From assembly GCA_946401765.1 (NCBI GenBank), contig CAMIVJ010000089.1, forward strand, positions 1 to 9,316: 9,316 nt of DNA, given 5' to 3'. Positions 1-6,736 of the stretch are shown in pieces. Every line of letters begins with the position of its first letter. The first letter of the stretch is position 1. The notes under the pieces are model-generated. The model was given only the letters and a program-made list of their open reading frames with translations, searched no databases and was not told where the DNA came from. A program made the translations under genes and the position numbers. The stretch is from an uncultured bacterium (GTDB taxonomy: Bacteria; Verrucomicrobiota; Kiritimatiellia; RFP12; UBA1067).

Positions 1-219
1 GTGGAGCTGCGAGACGGGAATGGCGCCTCATACGGACGCGCCACGGTGCCTGGCGGCGACGGAAAGGCCGAGAGGGAAGTGTCCATCACGCTCGACCGCC
101 CCTTCCCCTCCGGACGCAATGCGGTGGTACTGGGCTTCCACGGACGCGGCGGGGCTTTCGGCGGCCGCAACGACGCCGATATTTTCGACGTCATCTCGTT
201 CAGATTCTCTGACCGCTGA
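1..219 (+). CDS. 3' end of an unidentified gene, possible carbohydrate-binding or beta-sandwich tail (partial)
   Basis: Reading frame 1 is open from the left edge to a TGA at 217-219 and gives about 72 residues, so the gene starts outside the window. Third codon positions are overwhelmingly G or C, as in the other genes here, which supports real coding and argues against the antisense frame at 28-267. The peptide ends in alternating hydrophobic residues (AVVLGFHG, then DIFDVISFRFSDR). This resembles the last strands of jelly-roll carbohydrate-binding modules such as the CBM6-like group, but the match is by feel and weak. No catalytic motif, PEP-CTERM tail or membrane anchor is visible in the fragment. 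The gene converges on pbpC with about 50 bases between the two stops. A link to polysaccharide degradation is inference from the GH5 and SGNH genes nearby. Confidence 0.6.
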   Translation: MELRDGNGASYGRATVPGGDGKAEREVSITLDRPFPSGRNAVVLGFHGRGGAFGGRNDADIFDVISFRFSDR

Positions 220-270
220 GCCCAAGGAACAAGCAAGAGAGACTGTGCAAATAGTGGTTTTCAGCACAAG

Positions 271-2523
271 TCATTTCACATGTATCCGCACACATGAGCT
301 AATGCCGTCGGCAGTGGTGCATGAGACGAGATGAGTGCCGGGAGTTGGAGTCCAGGCGAACGGCGCGAGGCCAACGGTCTCGCCGCTCGGCGCACCGTCC
401 ACGAACCACCACAGTCTTCCGTCCGCCACATTGCCCACCACCTGGCACACAACCTTCTGCTGAGGCAGTCCAGGCACGAGGCAGAACGTGGCGTCGTTCT
501 CGGGCTTGGAGATGGAGAGCTTTTCCGTACGCCCCGCGATGCCGGAGAACGCCGCCAGATAGGCGTCGTTGCGCACCACGAGGCGTCCATCTGCGTCGCG
601 GCCGTGCACGCCGCAGAGAGCAGATGAGCTATGCCCTGCGATGAACCGCCCCTCCTCCGTCTTCGGGCAGTCCGGATTCGCCGGAAGTCCCGTGAGTGCG
701 CAAACCATGCGGGTCTTCACGTCACTAGGCTCCACAAACCAGGGTCCACGCCCGGAGGGATACAGCGAGCGCGCGATCTTCCATGCTACAGGCGCGGCTG
801 CCTTTGCGCCCACGAGCGTCTTGTCGCCAAAAGATCCGAACTTGTGCCCGCACCACACGCCCACCACGTACTCGGGATTCCAAAGGACGGTCCATGCGTC
901 GCGGTAGGCGGCGCTGGTGCCGGTCTTCCACGCGAAGCGCGGCGCGGCGACGTCCGCCATGTGTCCGAGCGAGGCTGTGCTCCGCTCGTCGCCGGAAAGC
1001 ATGTCCGAGACGAGATGGCTTGCGCCATGCGAGAACACCCGCACGCCTGGCTTGCATCCCGCGCCCGCAACCTCGCTCTTAAGCGCGCAAGGCGCGCGGT
1101 ACTCGCCGCCTCTTGCGATTGCGCCATACGCGCCAACAAGCTCGAGAAGCGTCGTCTCGACGTTGCCTATCGCCATTCCGAGGCCGAACGACTCGTCGTC
1201 GCCATCCATGTGCGAAAGGCCAAGCGTGCGCAAAGTGGTGCCGAAGCGCGCCACGTCCACACGGCGCAAAAGCTGCACGAACGGAATGTTCAGTGAGAGG
1301 ACAAGCGAGTCGCGCAGTGTCACTAGGCCGCGATAGCGCCCGTCGAAGTTATCGGGCGCGTATCCCTTGTACGAGAACGGCAGATCCGCAAGGCGCTCCT
1401 CTGGCGTCACGAGGCCGCGGTCCATCGCAAGGGCCGCGAGAAACGGCTTGAGCGACGAGCCTGCAGGACGCGGCGCGCAGGCGGTGTTCACCTGCCCGTT
1501 CACCTGGTCGAAGTAGTTCCCGCTGCATGATAGCGCCACCACCGCCCCAGTGTCAACGCGCATTACCACGGCGGCTGCGGACCACCCTCCGTGCCGCGAC
1601 GCTCCTTCCACCGCCTCCTCCACGATCTTCTGCACGTCGGCATCCAAAGTAGTCTCGAAGTCGCCTCCCATTCTCTGCCCGGCTCTGTCCCTTCCTAGCC
1701 TCTGCATCGCCCAGTCGCAGAAGTACGGCGCGCTGAACGGACGCGGCGCTCTGCAAACGACCGGCCTCACGGCCGCGGCCGCCTTCGCCTGCTCCGGCGT
1801 GAGCATCCCCATCAGCTCCATGCGCCGCAACACGTACTCCCTACGCCTCAGCGCGCGGTCAAGCCAGCGGTCAGGACGAAACCGGCTAGGCGCCTGCACC
1901 ATTCCAGCGAGCAGCGCCGCCTCTCCTGGCCCCAGATCCTTCGCCTGCTTCCCGAACCATCCGCTCGCCGCCGCCTCGATTCCTATGAAGTTTGATCCAT
2001 ACGGCGCCCGGTTCAGGTACTGCGAGATGATCCACTTCTTGTCCTTCTTACGCTCCATCTTGAGCGCCTTTATCGACTCAATCGCTTTCCACTTCAGCGT
2101 CTTTGGATGCGGATCGATAAGCCGCACGGCCTGCATTGTGATGGTTGAAGCTCCCGAAACGCGGCGTCCCGTGAGGATGTTCTGCACCGCCGCGCGCAGA
2201 ACGCTGAGCGGACGCACCCCGCAGTGCGTCCAGAACGTGCCATCCTCCGACGCCACTAGCGCCTTCACGATCCAGTCGTCGGCATCCGCCTTGTAGTACG
2301 GTCTGCAGTCCACATCCCCCTCGCCCAGCGACACGCGCAGAACCTCTCCCGACGAATCGCGCAGCACCACGCCGCCGGGATAATCGTTCGCGCCCTCGTC
2401 GGTCCAGTCTATCATGCACCATGCAACGGCGAACGCGACCACGCCCGCCACAAAAGCGGCAGCCGTGGTCCAGCATAAGATCTTCAACGCCAATTTCAAT
2501 CTTTTCTTCGTCTTCTCTCGCAT
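271..2523 (-). CDS. pbpC: Penicillin-binding protein 1C (bifunctional transglycosylase/transpeptidase)
   Basis: This 750-residue class A penicillin-binding protein would polymerise lipid II into glycan strands and cross-link peptides at the outer face of the inner membrane. Residues 1-10 are basic and about 11-38 form the membrane anchor. The GT51 transglycosylase follows at about 60-230, with the catalytic Glu in SEDGTFW (E93) and the QYLNRAPYG motif near 168-176. The transpeptidase at about 285-585 has all three penicillin-binding motifs: SSLK (S356, K359), SLN (410-412) and KTG (533-535). The C-terminal ~85 residues, with WWFVDG near 705-710, match the BiPBP_C domain that marks PBP1C rather than PBP1A or 1B. 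Length is normal for the family. The start is the ATG at 2521-2523, with AAGGTGAG (2529-2536) five bases upstream. The alpha-2-macroglobulin partner (yfhM type) often found beside pbpC is not adjacent here. Cysteines are rather frequent. Confidence 0.95.
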   Translation of the reverse strand: MREKTKKRLKLALKILCWTTAAAFVAGVVAFAVAWCMIDWTDEGANDYPGGVVLRDSSGEVLRVSLGEGDVDCRPYYKADADDWIVKALVASEDGTFWTHCGVRPLSVLRAAVQNILTGRRVSGASTITMQAVRLIDPHPKTLKWKAIESIKALKMERKKDKKWIISQYLNRAPYGSNFIGIEAAASGWFGKQAKDLGPGEAALLAGMVQAPSRFRPDRWLDRALRRREYVLRRMELMGMLTPEQAKAAAAVRPVVCRAPRPFSAPYFCDWAMQRLGRDRAGQRMGGDFETTLDADVQKIVEEAVEGASRHGGWSAAAVVMRVDTGAVVALSCSGNYFDQVNGQVNTACAPRPAGSSLKPFLAALAMDRGLVTPEERLADLPFSYKGYAPDNFDGRYRGLVTLRDSLVLSLNIPFVQLLRRVDVARFGTTLRTLGLSHMDGDDESFGLGMAIGNVETTLLELVGAYGAIARGGEYRAPCALKSEVAGAGCKPGVRVFSHGASHLVSDMLSGDERSTASLGHMADVAAPRFAWKTGTSAAYRDAWTVLWNPEYVVGVWCGHKFGSFGDKTLVGAKAAAPVAWKIARSLYPSGRGPWFVEPSDVKTRMVCALTGLPANPDCPKTEEGRFIAGHSSSALCGVHGRDADGRLVVRNDAYLAAFSGIAGRTEKLSISKPENDATFCLVPGLPQQKVVCQVVGNVADGRLWWFVDGAPSGETVGLAPFAWTPTPGTHLVSCTTADGISSCVRIHVK

Positions 2524-2528
2524 TTTAT

Positions 2529-2536
2529 CTCACCTT
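2529..2536 (-). promoter_or_regulatory. Ribosome binding site of pbpC
   Basis: On the minus strand, AAGGTGAG lies five bases before the ATG of pbpC. It is complementary to the 16S anti-Shine-Dalgarno tail and fixes the start codon. No convincing -10/-35 pair was identified for pbpC. Confidence 0.6.
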
Positions 2537-2553
2537 GAACAAAATCACCGTCT

Positions 2554-2574
2554 GCGGACAAGCCACCCGTCCGC
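2554..2574 (-). promoter_or_regulatory. Small stem-loop in the presumed 5' leader of pbpC
   Basis: A 6-bp inverted repeat (GCGGAC / GTCCGC) encloses a 9-base loop, about 30-50 bases upstream of the pbpC start. It has no T-run, so it is not a terminator. It could be a leader hairpin or an operator-like palindrome. Nothing further supports a role. Confidence 0.25.
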
Positions 2575-2679
2575 TTCCTCATCTATATGCTATTCGCATC
2601 CCGAGCACTTTTCTTACATCACAAGTCAAAACAATTTTCGCCCACTTCTTGTACTTGGCTAGTCGGCTACGTAGTTGAG

Positions 2680-2872
2680 CGCTGGCGCGCGACCACTGAA
2701 ACCGTGCGTGACGTCAATCGCTGACGCGATCCATCGCGGCGCGACGGCGCATGTTCCCGAGGCTGGCGCCTCGGCCAGCGCCGCCTCGCCGCGATGCGCC
2801 TTCGGCTTGCCGTCACGTACGGACGAGGAAGCGGCCTTCGGCCGACACGGAATGACTCAGAAACACTTCTGA
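2680..2872 (+). repeat. Structured palindromic element, copy 1 (unrecognised family)
   Basis: Diverged copy of the element at 3044-3241, on the opposite strand. The first 21 bases (2680-2700, containing CGCGCGACCACTGAA) match copy 2 at 20 of 21 positions. Bases 2821-2863, containing CGGAATG and CAGAAA, match at 33 of 43 without gaps. The 120 bases between differ strongly in sequence but keep the fold. Outer stem: 2702-2713 with 2811-2822, 12 bp with one G·T. Hairpin A: 2717-2721/2726-2730, loop TGAC. Hairpin B: stem 2732-2741/2787-2796, then 2746-2750/2778-2782, then 2758-2763/2768-2773 with loop TGGC. Hairpin C: 2798-2800/2804-2806, loop TTC, weak. Hairpin D: loop TTC at 2836-2838. Hairpin E: 2857-2862/2867-2872, loop ACAC. 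No T-run follows E. No encoded protein, terminal target duplication or named family was recognised. Confidence 0.82.
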
Positions 2873-2936
2873 ACCAATTGCAGAATCGTTAATGCTTTCG
2901 CTATTGGAAGTTTATGAGTATGAGAGATTTACAATA

Positions 2937-2960
2937 ACTCCAAGACTCCGAAACTCCAAG
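2937..2960. repeat. Short tandem repeat, 3 x 8 bases
   Basis: Three consecutive 8-base units read ACTCCAAG, ACTCCGAA, ACTCCAAG, in the spacer between the two structured elements. A direct repeat CAATAAC (2932-2938 and 2964-2970) flanks the array closely. The array is short and has no clear function. Confidence 0.6.
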
Positions 2961-3043
2961 CAGCAATAACACTTTGGAAACAATTCCCAACTCTCAAATC
3001 CTCCTGTTCTCCATGCCAAAAACACAGCCAACTGCTTTTTCGA

Positions 3044-3241
3044 AGAAAGCCGACTTTCTGTGCCATTCCGCGTCCCGCGAAGCGGGCTTCCGCGTCCGGG
3101 CACAGGTCGAAACCCGCAGGGTTGCGGTACGACGCGGCGCGGGCGGCGAGGCGAAGCCTCAAGCCTGCACGCGCCGCGTCGTGCCGCAAATCGCCGCAGG
3201 CGATTCGGCATGTGCCCGGCTTCAGTGGTCGCGCGTCAGCG
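3044..3241 (-). repeat. Structured palindromic element, copy 2 (inverted relative to copy 1)
   Basis: Minus-strand partner of copy 1, so the pair lies tail to tail. The 5' conserved end is 3221-3241 and the 3' conserved block is 3055-3097. Outer stem: 3211-3219 with 3096-3104, 9 bp, all paired and different in sequence from copy 1. Hairpin A: 3189-3205, 7-bp stem, loop TGC read on the minus strand. Hairpin B: 3170-3189 with 3122-3141, 20 positions with one mismatch, capped by a 5-bp hairpin at 3148-3160 with loop TTC. Hairpin C: 3111-3123, 5 bp, loop TGC. Hairpin D: 3076-3088, loop TTC, three base pairs swapped relative to copy 1. Hairpin E: 3044-3059, 6 bp. The ends of stems A, B and C share a base or two. 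Conserved length between the end blocks is 187 bases against 184 in copy 1. Its 5' end lies about 70 bases upstream of the SGNH gene promoter. Confidence 0.82.
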
Positions 3242-3311
3242 CCTCGCATCATATCGCATTAAGTAAACCACACTTCTTCGTCAATTGCATCGCATGCTGC
3301 CGCAGAATATA

Positions 3312-3320
3312 TGGTACAAT
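3312..3320 (+). promoter_or_regulatory. Candidate extended -10 promoter of the SGNH hydrolase gene
   Basis: TGGTACAAT fits the extended -10 pattern (TGn followed by a TATAAT-like hexamer, 5 of 6 matches). There is no good -35 at 16-18 bases spacing, which an extended -10 does not strictly need. The predicted transcript would start near 3327 and have a leader of about 60 bases. Similar boxes precede the GH5 and CPBP genes. Confidence 0.5.
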
Positions 3321-3330
3321 ATACCCCGAT

Positions 3331-3350
3331 GGGCGAAACGCGTATCGCCC
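3331..3350 (+). promoter_or_regulatory. Leader stem-loop upstream of the SGNH hydrolase gene
   Basis: GGGCGA (3331-3336) pairs with TCGCCC (3345-3350) around an 8-base loop that itself contains the palindrome ACGCGT. It would sit at the very 5' end of the predicted mRNA, where hairpins can stabilise transcripts. It could also be a protein-binding palindrome. There is no T-run. Confidence 0.3.
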
Positions 3351-3386
3351 GAGTTCACTAGATGCCAACAAGAAAGGACATTCACC

Positions 3387-4208
3387 ATGAGATTTCTGCT
3401 TCTGGCCGCATGCGCCGCATCGGCGATCGCCTTCGCCGAGATGCCCAAGGAGGTTTCGAAGGCGCCCCACAACACCGCGCGTGCCGCGCAGCCTTCTCAT
3501 GCACCGAAGAGAGTCCTCTTCCTCGGCGATTCGATAACCGACAGGCACCACATTGGATGCACGAAGAACTACTGGGGTTTTCTCGGCGAAAGGCACGGCT
3601 TCGCCCCGCTCGTATATGGCATCAACGGGCAGCAGTGGTGCCACATAGTCGGCCAGGCGAAGGCGTATGCGAAAGAGCACGCCGAGTGTCCCGACGTCGT
3701 CTTCGTCTTCGCTGGCACGAACGATTTCAACGACAACATCCCGCTCGGCGAGTGGTACTCAGTCGCCGAGGAGAAGACGAACCGCAACGGACGCGAGACG
3801 ACACTCAGAAAGCGCACAATCTCACGCGATGAAAGAACTCTGCGCGGACGAATCAACGTCGCGATGTCGCATCTCATAGAGAGCTTTCCCGCCGCACACA
3901 TCGTTCTCCTCACGCCGATTCACCGCGGCTACGCGACGTTTGGGGCGAGGAACGTGCAGCCCGACGAGTCGTACGCGAACGAACTTGGGCTCTTCATCGA
4001 CGACTATGTGAACGTCGTCAAGGAAGCAGGGAACGTCTGGTCCGCGAAGGTAGTCGACATCAACGCCGACGCCGGACTTTATCCGAACTCCAACGCGCAC
4101 GTTCCATTCTTCTCTAACGGCAACCGCGATCGGCTGCATCCATCGGCCGCCGGACACAAGCGCATCGCGGACGCGATCTCCGCCGCCGTAGGCACTTGGC
4201 TTGAATAG
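3387..4208 (+). CDS. Exported SGNH/GDSL-type hydrolase
   Basis: This 273-residue protein belongs to the SGNH/GDSL hydrolase superfamily, probably an ester hydrolase acting outside the cytoplasm; the substrate cannot be read from the sequence. Residues 1-17 form a signal peptide with a likely cleavage after AFA. Block I is FLGDSITD with nucleophile S49, an Asn/Gly block lies around YGINGQ (78-82), block III is GTNDFND with N112, and block V is DRLHP with D248 and H251. All catalytic residues are present. The ATG at 3387 is preferred over an in-frame ATG at 3285: it has AAGGA at 3374-3378 with 8-base spacing and begins the signal peptide directly, whereas the upstream option precedes the promoter. 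The gene converges with the GH5 gene. Polysaccharide deacetylation is a reasonable guess, since many SGNH enzymes near glycosidases do this, but it is inference. Confidence 0.88.
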   Translation: MRFLLLAACAASAIAFAEMPKEVSKAPHNTARAAQPSHAPKRVLFLGDSITDRHHIGCTKNYWGFLGERHGFAPLVYGINGQQWCHIVGQAKAYAKEHAECPDVVFVFAGTNDFNDNIPLGEWYSVAEEKTNRNGRETTLRKRTISRDERTLRGRINVAMSHLIESFPAAHIVLLTPIHRGYATFGARNVQPDESYANELGLFIDDYVNVVKEAGNVWSAKVVDINADAGLYPNSNAHVPFFSNGNRDRLHPSAAGHKRIADAISAAVGTWLE

Positions 4209-4253
4209 AAGTTCCGTTCACGTAAAAGACGCCTCTAGACGCCGCAGGCAATT

Positions 4254-4330
4254 CGGGCAAAGGTTGTGAAACGGAGACGTGCCCTTGTGGACTTCTTGCT
4301 GGCGGTGCCGGCCAACTTTTACTTTGCCCG
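4254..4330. repeat. Long-range 9-bp inverted repeat in the SGNH/GH5 convergent gap
   Basis: CGGGCAAAG at 4254-4262 is the perfect reverse complement of CTTTGCCCG at 4322-4330, with 59 bases between. GTTG (4263-4266) and CAAC (4313-4316) could extend the stem past a bulge. The right arm covers the last codons and part of the stop of the GH5 gene. No T-run follows on either strand, so a factor-independent terminator is not supported. I saw no other clear terminator in this gap. Confidence 0.3.
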
Positions 4331-6622
4331 AAGCAGCTCCAGCATCTTCCTGTCGATCTTGCGGCCGCAGATCTCGATGTACTCCGCATCGGGGCGGCCG
4401 GAATCGACGAAGCCGAACGGCCCGTCGTAGTCCCATATCGCCCAGCCGTAGCCGCGCGAGCGCCACTTCTCCATGTTGCTCTCCATGAACTTCAGCGCAG
4501 ATTCATGGTCAACTCCGCAGGCAACGCAGCCGAACTCGCCGATCATTACGGGATATTCCTTCGGAACGCAGTCCTGCAGCGAAAATTCCTTCGCCTGCTT
4601 CTCCTGCACCCAGAGCATGTCCTTGTCGTCCGGTCCCTTCGGCCAGCGCGGCACAGGCCCGCTGGCCTTGCCGCGGAATCCGTAATGCGTGAACTGGTGC
4701 GGCTGGTAGCCGCGGAAGCACTGGCCAGTGAGCGGCACGTTGAAGAAATGCTTCACGGGAACCTTGCCTGTGCTTATTCCGTCCAGCCAGACGAACCGAC
4801 CGGGATCCACCTTGTGTATTTCCTCGACCGTCTCGCCGAACACCTTGATGAACTCCTTCTCGTTGAAGCCCACCGATTCGTTCACGAGGTTGAACGTCAG
4901 TTCAGAATTCGGAATGCCCCTGTAACGGCGTGCGAACTCGCGCCAGATGCGCTTGAACGCCTCCTGCGCCTTGGGATTGTTCTTCAGCGTGATGACGACA
5001 TCCTGATAATAGTAGCGATAGCCAGGCGCGCGATAGAGACAGAGCATGATGTGGACCTTGTGCTTGCGCCCGTACTCGATGGCGTTGTCGACCTTTTCAA
5101 GGCCGTCCTCAAGCCAGTGCTCCCAGTCGTCCGCCGACAGGAAGAACCGATAGTCGATGGGAAGGCGCGCGAAGTTGAGTCCGCATTTCTCAAGAAGCTC
5201 AAACTCCACCTCCTCGATGTAGCGTCCCGGCGCAATGGGATCGGACACATTCCACGGCGGAAGAAGCATGGAGATTATGTTCGCGCCGCGCCACTTGCCG
5301 TATGCGGGGATTTCTGGCGGCGTGTCGCCATCGGCAAGACGGCGCGTCAGGATTCTCTGCGTCTTGCCGCCAACTGCCACGGCGAACTGCGTGGGGCGCG
5401 TGAGCGTGAGATAGTCGGCGCGGATGCGGTCCGGCGAAAGCGCAGCCTTGGAGAGACGCACCTCGTCGATGTAGCCGCAGAAGAAGCACTCGTGGCCCTG
5501 CGGTTCAAGACGGACGGCGTCGCCGTAGTGCCCGATCGCAAGCGGCCAGTCAGAGACCGTCGGCGCGAACACGGCCCCGCGCTTCGTGCTTCCGAGGCGG
5601 CCGTTGTAGTAGATGCGGGCCTCCTGCGCCACGCCGTCATAGACCACCGTCACATACGCCCAGCCTTCATGGAAGGAATAAAGGTCGCTACCCACGTTGC
5701 CCTTTGTGCAGAACATGAAGTTCGTCTTTCCCTGTCCACACGCATAGACATCTTCGCCCCCGCGCACCACAACGTCAATGCCCTTTGGATGGCCCTTGAA
5801 CGGCTTGGAGGAGATGACGCGGGCATATCGGTCGCCAACGTCCTTTTCAGGGATTGCGCTGTTCAGAAGGAACGAGACAGTGAGCTTGCCTGTCTTGCCA
5901 TAGGCAGTCCAGCGGTCGTCCTTCGCCACCTGCAGGTACGGGCCGGACGTCGTCGTCTGCGACGCCGAGAAATAGCACTTGCCCACTGGGCCATCGGCGT
6001 GGATGAACTTCCGCATGTCCTTGCCGCGAAGCACGGCGTCAAGCCCGTTCTTGGAATCCTTCGTGGCCCCATTCTTGAACTTCGAGAAGTGCCACACGGC
6101 AAGATAGTCGTCGTTCCAGGCCGTGCGTGGCGAAGAAGTGAACGTCTTCGCACAGGATAGGCCCCACCGCGCCGTAATGGCGGTCGACTTCGTCAACTCA
6201 GGCACGCGCACCCACACATAGGAATCTCCGTCCGGATTCCATGTATCGATCTCGTGCGCGAGCTGCTTGCCGTCTGCGCCGAAAAAGGCGATGTCGCTCC
6301 CGTCGACGGTCGAATCCCTGTAGTCGAATCCCGTAAGCCCATCAGGAATCTTGATGAGCGCAGGAAAGTTCCTCAGCGTCTCTTTGCCCTCGTAGCCAGA
6401 GAACGTCAACCGGCACTCATTCTGCGCCAGCGCTGGAACCTTCACTTCCGCTGGGCAACTGTCGCCTCCGGCCTCATGGAGGCCAGAGCGGCGCACATCG
6501 GCGGCATGTCCAACGGGCACCCCGCCGGCCAACGTGGCACCATACATTGATGCAATAAAGGCAAGGAGAACCGTAAACTTACGACTCCCTCGATTAATGG
6601 ACGTTCCTGCAAGCTTTGCCAT
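4319..6622 (-). CDS. Exported multidomain glycosidase: DUF2341 – LamG-like – GH5
   Basis: A 767-residue secreted protein. Residues 1-15 are polar and basic, and about 16-41 form a signal peptide ending near GHAA. Residues about 72-154 match DUF2341, with FPALIKIP, GFDYRD and SYVWVRVPEL. About 168-405 is a LamG/concanavalin-type beta-sandwich, with WHFS, a central YVTVVYDG and a closing FFCGYIDEVRLS. About 440-765 is a glycoside hydrolase family 5 (clan GH-A) barrel, with RGANI, NFARLP (R486), the acid/base Glu in FNLVNE (E582) and the nucleophile in IGEFG (E696), then a late Trp-rich strand, WAIWDYDG. Both catalytic glutamates are present, so the enzyme is probably active, perhaps on beta-glucan or mannan; family 5 is too broad to say. 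The ATG at 6620-6622 has GGGAG (6631-6635) eight bases upstream. No cell-wall anchor or sorting tail is visible. Confidence 0.92.
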   Translation of the reverse strand: MAKLAGTSINRGSRKFTVLLAFIASMYGATLAGGVPVGHAADVRRSGLHEAGGDSCPAEVKVPALAQNECRLTFSGYEGKETLRNFPALIKIPDGLTGFDYRDSTVDGSDIAFFGADGKQLAHEIDTWNPDGDSYVWVRVPELTKSTAITARWGLSCAKTFTSSPRTAWNDDYLAVWHFSKFKNGATKDSKNGLDAVLRGKDMRKFIHADGPVGKCYFSASQTTTSGPYLQVAKDDRWTAYGKTGKLTVSFLLNSAIPEKDVGDRYARVISSKPFKGHPKGIDVVVRGGEDVYACGQGKTNFMFCTKGNVGSDLYSFHEGWAYVTVVYDGVAQEARIYYNGRLGSTKRGAVFAPTVSDWPLAIGHYGDAVRLEPQGHECFFCGYIDEVRLSKAALSPDRIRADYLTLTRPTQFAVAVGGKTQRILTRRLADGDTPPEIPAYGKWRGANIISMLLPPWNVSDPIAPGRYIEEVEFELLEKCGLNFARLPIDYRFFLSADDWEHWLEDGLEKVDNAIEYGRKHKVHIMLCLYRAPGYRYYYQDVVITLKNNPKAQEAFKRIWREFARRYRGIPNSELTFNLVNESVGFNEKEFIKVFGETVEEIHKVDPGRFVWLDGISTGKVPVKHFFNVPLTGQCFRGYQPHQFTHYGFRGKASGPVPRWPKGPDDKDMLWVQEKQAKEFSLQDCVPKEYPVMIGEFGCVACGVDHESALKFMESNMEKWRSRGYGWAIWDYDGPFGFVDSGRPDAEYIEICGRKIDRKMLELLRAK

Positions 6623-6662
6623 CTACATCGCTCCCATTAGACCAAAACAGCGTTTGACGAAT

Positions 6663-6671
6663 ATTCTACCA
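6663..6671 (-). promoter_or_regulatory. Candidate extended -10 promoter of the GH5 gene
   Basis: Read on the minus strand, TGGTAGAAT is an extended -10 box with a 5-of-6 hexamer. It would start transcription near 6656 and leave a leader of about 34 bases containing the GGGAG ribosome binding site. No -35 at standard spacing is convincing. Confidence 0.45.
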
Positions 6672-6686
6672 AAAACCAGTTTCACA

Positions 6687-6695
6687 TGGTACAAC
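6687..6695 (+). promoter_or_regulatory. Second, weaker extended -10-like box facing the CPBP gene
   Basis: TGGTACAAC differs by one base from the box upstream of the SGNH gene and points rightwards in the divergent region between the GH5 and CPBP genes. If used, the CPBP mRNA would have a leader of about 50 bases instead of none. Evidence is limited to similarity. Confidence 0.2.
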
Positions 6696-6736
6696 TTTTG
6701 CGCATTGCATTGAACCTTCACACCGCGCGCCAGAAA

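Larger units (their letters stand above)
2524..3386. other. Gene-free intergenic region holding a pair of inverted structured elements
   Basis: No frame here combines plausible codon use, a ribosome binding site and a recognisable product. From left to right it holds: the pbpC leader (to about 2600); an AT-richer stretch to about 2670; structured element copy 1 (2680-2872, + orientation); an AT-rich spacer (2873-3043) with a short tandem repeat; structured element copy 2 (3044-3241, - orientation); and the promoter and leader of the SGNH hydrolase gene (3312-3386). The GC-rich elements stand out against the AT-rich flanks and spacer. Open frames across the elements are a by-product of their GC content. 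Confidence 0.8.

Noticed and set aside
28..267. 79-residue minus-strand frame after pbpC
   Set aside because: The opposite + frame has strong G/C third-position bias and continues off the edge as a gene end, so the minus frame is its shadow.
1550..2296. 248-residue open frame on the + strand within pbpC
   Set aside because: Antisense to the transglycosylase and early transpeptidase region of pbpC; Ser/Arg/Pro-rich shadow composition.
2674..2872. Integron attC site
   Set aside because: A GTTRRRY-like heptamer occurs at 2674-2680, but the matching RYYYAAC box is missing in the correct place and orientation, copy 2 lacks both, and no integrase or cassette is present.
2680..3241. CRISPR array or tRNA cluster
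   Set aside because: There are only two diverged copies in opposite orientation, with no regular spacers. The fold lacks an acceptor stem, a T-loop sequence and CCA.
2912..3252. Two overlapping minus-strand open frames (about 100 residues each) across structured element 2
   Set aside because: They read through hairpin stems, have no ribosome binding site, and copy 1 does not preserve either frame. Structure, not coding, explains the conservation.
4218..4318. Short minus-strand peptide downstream of the GH5 stop with a CPNC pair
   Set aside because: It lies in a different frame from GH5, begins inside that gene and has no start signal. A frameshifted extension of GH5 is unlikely because the barrel is complete without it.
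4505..6160. 551-residue open frame on the + strand opposite the GH5 gene
   Set aside because: It is antisense to a well-supported gene with recognised catalytic motifs. Its length follows from high-GC codon use on the other strand, and no family was recognised.
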